Positions 62,240-64,000 of a stretch of 64,000 nt of DNA are shown here, one piece after another (positions within the stretch are counted from its first letter, which is position 1; each line of letters begins with the position of its first letter). This stretch comes from Paraburkholderia ribeironis (GTDB lineage Bacteria; Pseudomonadota; Gammaproteobacteria; Burkholderiales; Burkholderiaceae). A program made the position numbers and the translations under genes. The DNA lies in assembly GCF_900019265.1 (NCBI RefSeq), contig NZ_CYGX02000037.1:49722-113721 (forward strand), in the 5' to 3' direction. The notes below the pieces were generated by a model. That model saw only the letters and a list, made by a program, of their open reading frames with translations. It was not told the origin of the DNA and made no database searches.

Positions 62240-63058
62240 ATGACCGTCTCTCTGGACACCGCCGCCCCCCGCACGCCTGACGCGCCGCGCGTCGTGCTGA
62301 TTACCGGCGCCGCCCGCCGTATCGGGCGCGCGCTCGCGCTCGGCTTTGCCGCGCGTGGCTGGGACGTAGCGGTCCACTACGGTGGCTCGCGCGAAGAAGC
62401 CGACGAGGTAGTGGCGCAAATCGCCGCGCTAGGCCGCCGCGCGGTTGCGCTGCACGCGGAATTGGGCGACGAGGCGCAGGTCGAGCGGCTGTTGCCGGCC
62501 TGTAGCGCCGCGCTGGGCCGGCCGGTGTGTATCGTCAACAACGCTTCGCGTTTCGAGGAGGACACGGCGCGCAACGTCGGCTACGAGCTGCTGCTGAAGC
62601 TGACCGCGATGAATCTCGGCGCGCCGCTGGTGCTGGCGCGCATGCTGTTCGACGCGACGCCGGACACCGCGTGCACCGACGAAAGTCAGCGGGGCGTGGT
62701 TATCAATGTGCTGGATCAGAAGCTGTACAACATGAATCCGGATTACCTGTCGTATACGCTGTCGAAGGCGGCGTTGCAGACCGCCACGGTCGCGCTGGCG
62801 CAGGCGTTGGCGCCGAAGCTGCGGGTGGTCGGGCTCGCGCCAGGCCTGACGCTGCAATCCGCCGATCAGACGCAGGATGGTTTTGAAGCCGCTCACCGTG
62901 CCACGCCTTTGGGTCGCGCGTCGCGTCCCGAGGATATTGTCGCCGCCGCGCTGTATCTCGCGGATGCAACCGGCGTCACGGGAACGACGCTGGTGGTCGA
63001 CGGCGGGCAGCATCTCGTGCCGCTGCCGCGCGACGTAATGTTTTTGACGGGCGCCTGA
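62240..63058 (+). CDS. Pteridine-reductase-like short-chain dehydrogenase
   Basis: This 272-residue SDR has the cofactor motif VVLITGAARRIGRALALGFA (TGxxxRxG, as in pteridine reductases) and VNNASRF in place of NNAG. DYLSYTLSKAALQTATVALA carries the catalytic YxxxK, and LAPGLTLQSADQ and TGTTLVVDGGQHL are also present. The TGAARRIG and NNASRF variants with folB directly downstream suggest a dihydrofolate/dihydropterin reductase (FolM-like) role. A terminator follows 12 bases after its stop. Confidence 0.88.
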   Translation: MTVSLDTAAPRTPDAPRVVLITGAARRIGRALALGFAARGWDVAVHYGGSREEADEVVAQIAALGRRAVALHAELGDEAQVERLLPACSAALGRPVCIVNNASRFEEDTARNVGYELLLKLTAMNLGAPLVLARMLFDATPDTACTDESQRGVVINVLDQKLYNMNPDYLSYTLSKAALQTATVALAQALAPKLRVVGLAPGLTLQSADQTQDGFEAAHRATPLGRASRPEDIVAAALYLADATGVTGTTLVVDGGQHLVPLPRDVMFLTGA

Positions 63059-63069
63059 AGCGCCCCTTT

Positions 63070-63090
63070 GCGTGCCACGCACGCTTTTTT
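63070..63090 (+). terminator. Rho-independent terminator before folB
   Basis: GCGTGC (63070-63075), loop CAC, GCACGC (63079-63084), then six T (63085-63090). It is 14 bases upstream of the folB ATG, so it may act as an attenuator between the SDR gene and folB. Confidence 0.75.
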
Positions 63091-63104
63091 CGACTGGAAC
63101 GAAC

Positions 63105-63500
63105 ATGTTTGCCGCTCTTTCGCATCCCCGGCTCGCCGATTGCCGCCGGCTCTTTCTGCGCAATTACGAAGTGCACATCAACATCGGCGTGCACGACTTC
63201 GAAAAGCGCGGCGAACAGCGCGTCGTGATCAACGTCGAACTGTTCGTGCCGCTCGCGCTATCCACGCCGGTTCAGGACAAGCTGCACGAAGTCGTCGACT
63301 ACGACTTCATGCGCTCCACCATTGCGCGCCGCGTCGAGCAAGGCCATATCCACTTGCAGGAAACGCTGTGCGACGACCTCGTCAGGACCATGCTCGAGCA
63401 TCCGCAAGTGCGGGCCGCGAGCGTGTCGACCGAGAAGCCGGACGTGTATCCCGACTGCGACGCCGTGGGCGTCGAAGTCTTCCGCATCAAGGAGGACTGA
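63105..63500 (+). CDS. folB: Dihydroneopterin aldolase FolB
   Basis: This 131-residue enzyme cleaves 7,8-dihydroneopterin to 6-hydroxymethyl-dihydropterin and glycolaldehyde. It has RLFLRNYEVHINIGVHDFEK with the family GVxxxE-like segment (Glu replaced by FEK spacing), QRVVINVELFVPL, EVVDYDFMRSTIARRVEQGH and LQETLCDDLVRTMLEHPQVR. ATG 63105 is preferred because the alternative GTG 63072 lies inside the terminator stem. ttcA starts three bases after its stop. Confidence 0.93.
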   Translation: MFAALSHPRLADCRRLFLRNYEVHINIGVHDFEKRGEQRVVINVELFVPLALSTPVQDKLHEVVDYDFMRSTIARRVEQGHIHLQETLCDDLVRTMLEHPQVRAASVSTEKPDVYPDCDAVGVEVFRIKED

Positions 63501-63503
63501 GTC

Positions 63504-63983
63504 ATGAACGCGCCGGAAATCCTGAACCACGCCGTGGCCGCCGAGGCCACTGAACTCACGCAAGCCGGGCAAGCCAGCGAGCAGGCCAACGACAAGGCCC
63601 GCTCGCCGCTCACGCGCCGCGAGCAGAAGGAAGCGTACGAGAACAACAAGCTGTTCAAGCGCCTCGCACGCCAGGTCGGCCAGGCGATCGGCGACTTCAA
63701 CATGATCGAGGACGGCGACAAGGTGATGGTTTGCCTGTCAGGCGGCAAGGACAGCTACGCGATGCTCGACATCCTGATGCGGCTGCGCGAACGCGCGCCG
63801 ATCGACTTCGACATCGTCGCGGTGAACCTCGACCAGAAGCAGCCGGGCTTCCCCGAGCACGTGCTGCCCGAGTACCTTGAGCAGCTCGACATTCCGTTTC
63901 ACATCGAGAATCAGGACACCTACAGCATCGTCAAGCGGCTGGTGCCGTTTAGGTTTATTCGATGCCTGCCATCGGCCGCATGA
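63504..63983 (+). pseudogene. ttcA: tRNA 2-thiocytidine synthetase TtcA, interrupted after codon 148
   Basis: The first 148 codons are good TtcA: EAYENNKLFKRLARQVGQAI, the PP-loop VCLSGGKDSYAMLDILMRLR (SGGKDS near residues 79-84), VNLDQKQPGFPEHVLPEYLE and YSIVKRLVP. The family then continues EGKTTCSLCSRLRRG, carrying the first Cys pair for the 4Fe-4S cluster. Here 63948 onward instead reads FRFIRCLPSAA and stops at 63983. Half of the protein is missing, so s2C32 formation in tRNA is probably lost from this copy. No single-base shift restores TtcA in the last 53 bases, so a junction at about 63947/63948 is more likely than a frameshift. Confidence 0.85.
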
Positions 63984-64000
63984 ATGTGCATACCTCCACG

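Overview
The window is GC-rich, densely coding DNA from a beta-proteobacterium of the family Burkholderiaceae, most likely Paraburkholderia/Burkholderia sensu lato. This follows from the flagellar gene order, the ahcY locus with its SAH riboswitch, the pxpBCA-DUF969-DUF979 cluster and the protein sequences. No database search was run, so the genus is an inference. I saw no tRNA, rRNA, CRISPR array, transposase or prophage genes.

Positions 1-29502 are a large flagellar locus. A divergent flgA (cut by the left edge) faces flgBCDEFGHIJ, then ycgR (PilZ brake) and flgKL, all on the plus strand. ycgR and flgK each have a clear FliA (sigma-28) promoter. flgL converges on the minus-strand export/basal-body operon fliFGHIJK-fliLMNOPQR across a strong bidirectional terminator. 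Divergent from fliF run fliE, then fliS, fliT, a second FliK-like gene and a small FlhB C-domain-like gene. Together they encode rod, hook, P and L rings, MS and C rings, ATPase complex, export gate, junction proteins, filament chaperones and the c-di-GMP brake. Flagellin, FlhA, full-length FlhB, FlhDC and FliA itself are not in the window.

Positions 29554-35945 hold a small catabolic or stress cluster: coniferyl-aldehyde-dehydrogenase-like ALDH, AidB-like acyl-CoA dehydrogenase, a GMC alcohol oxidoreductase and a LysR regulator. An expanding 8-bp tandem repeat lies between the last two. A GT2 glycosyltransferase follows. Positions 37287-40256 are an AdoMet-cycle unit: SAH riboswitch, ahcY, a YvlD-like membrane protein and metF. 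A methyltransferase and a dipeptide ABC transporter (two tandem DppA-like binding proteins, DppB, C, D, F) come next, followed by a TraB/GumN protein.

Positions 49993-55152 carry a 5-oxoproline unit (pxpB, pxpC, pxpA plus DUF969/DUF979 membrane proteins) with a divergent MarR-like regulator. The right end is housekeeping: 5-formyl-THF cyclo-ligase, soluble lytic transglycosylase, NDUFA9-like epimerase, glutathione transferase, cca, DUF2905, a MidA-type methyltransferase, a pteridine-reductase-like SDR, folB and ttcA. ttcA loses its normal reading after codon 148, about 50 bases before the window ends, which suggests an insertion or rearrangement junction.

The least expected structures are an array of covarying small hairpins between flgF and flgG, a module shared by hook and hook-associated proteins, micro/minisatellites of 8, 9 and 12 bp, and the broken ttcA.
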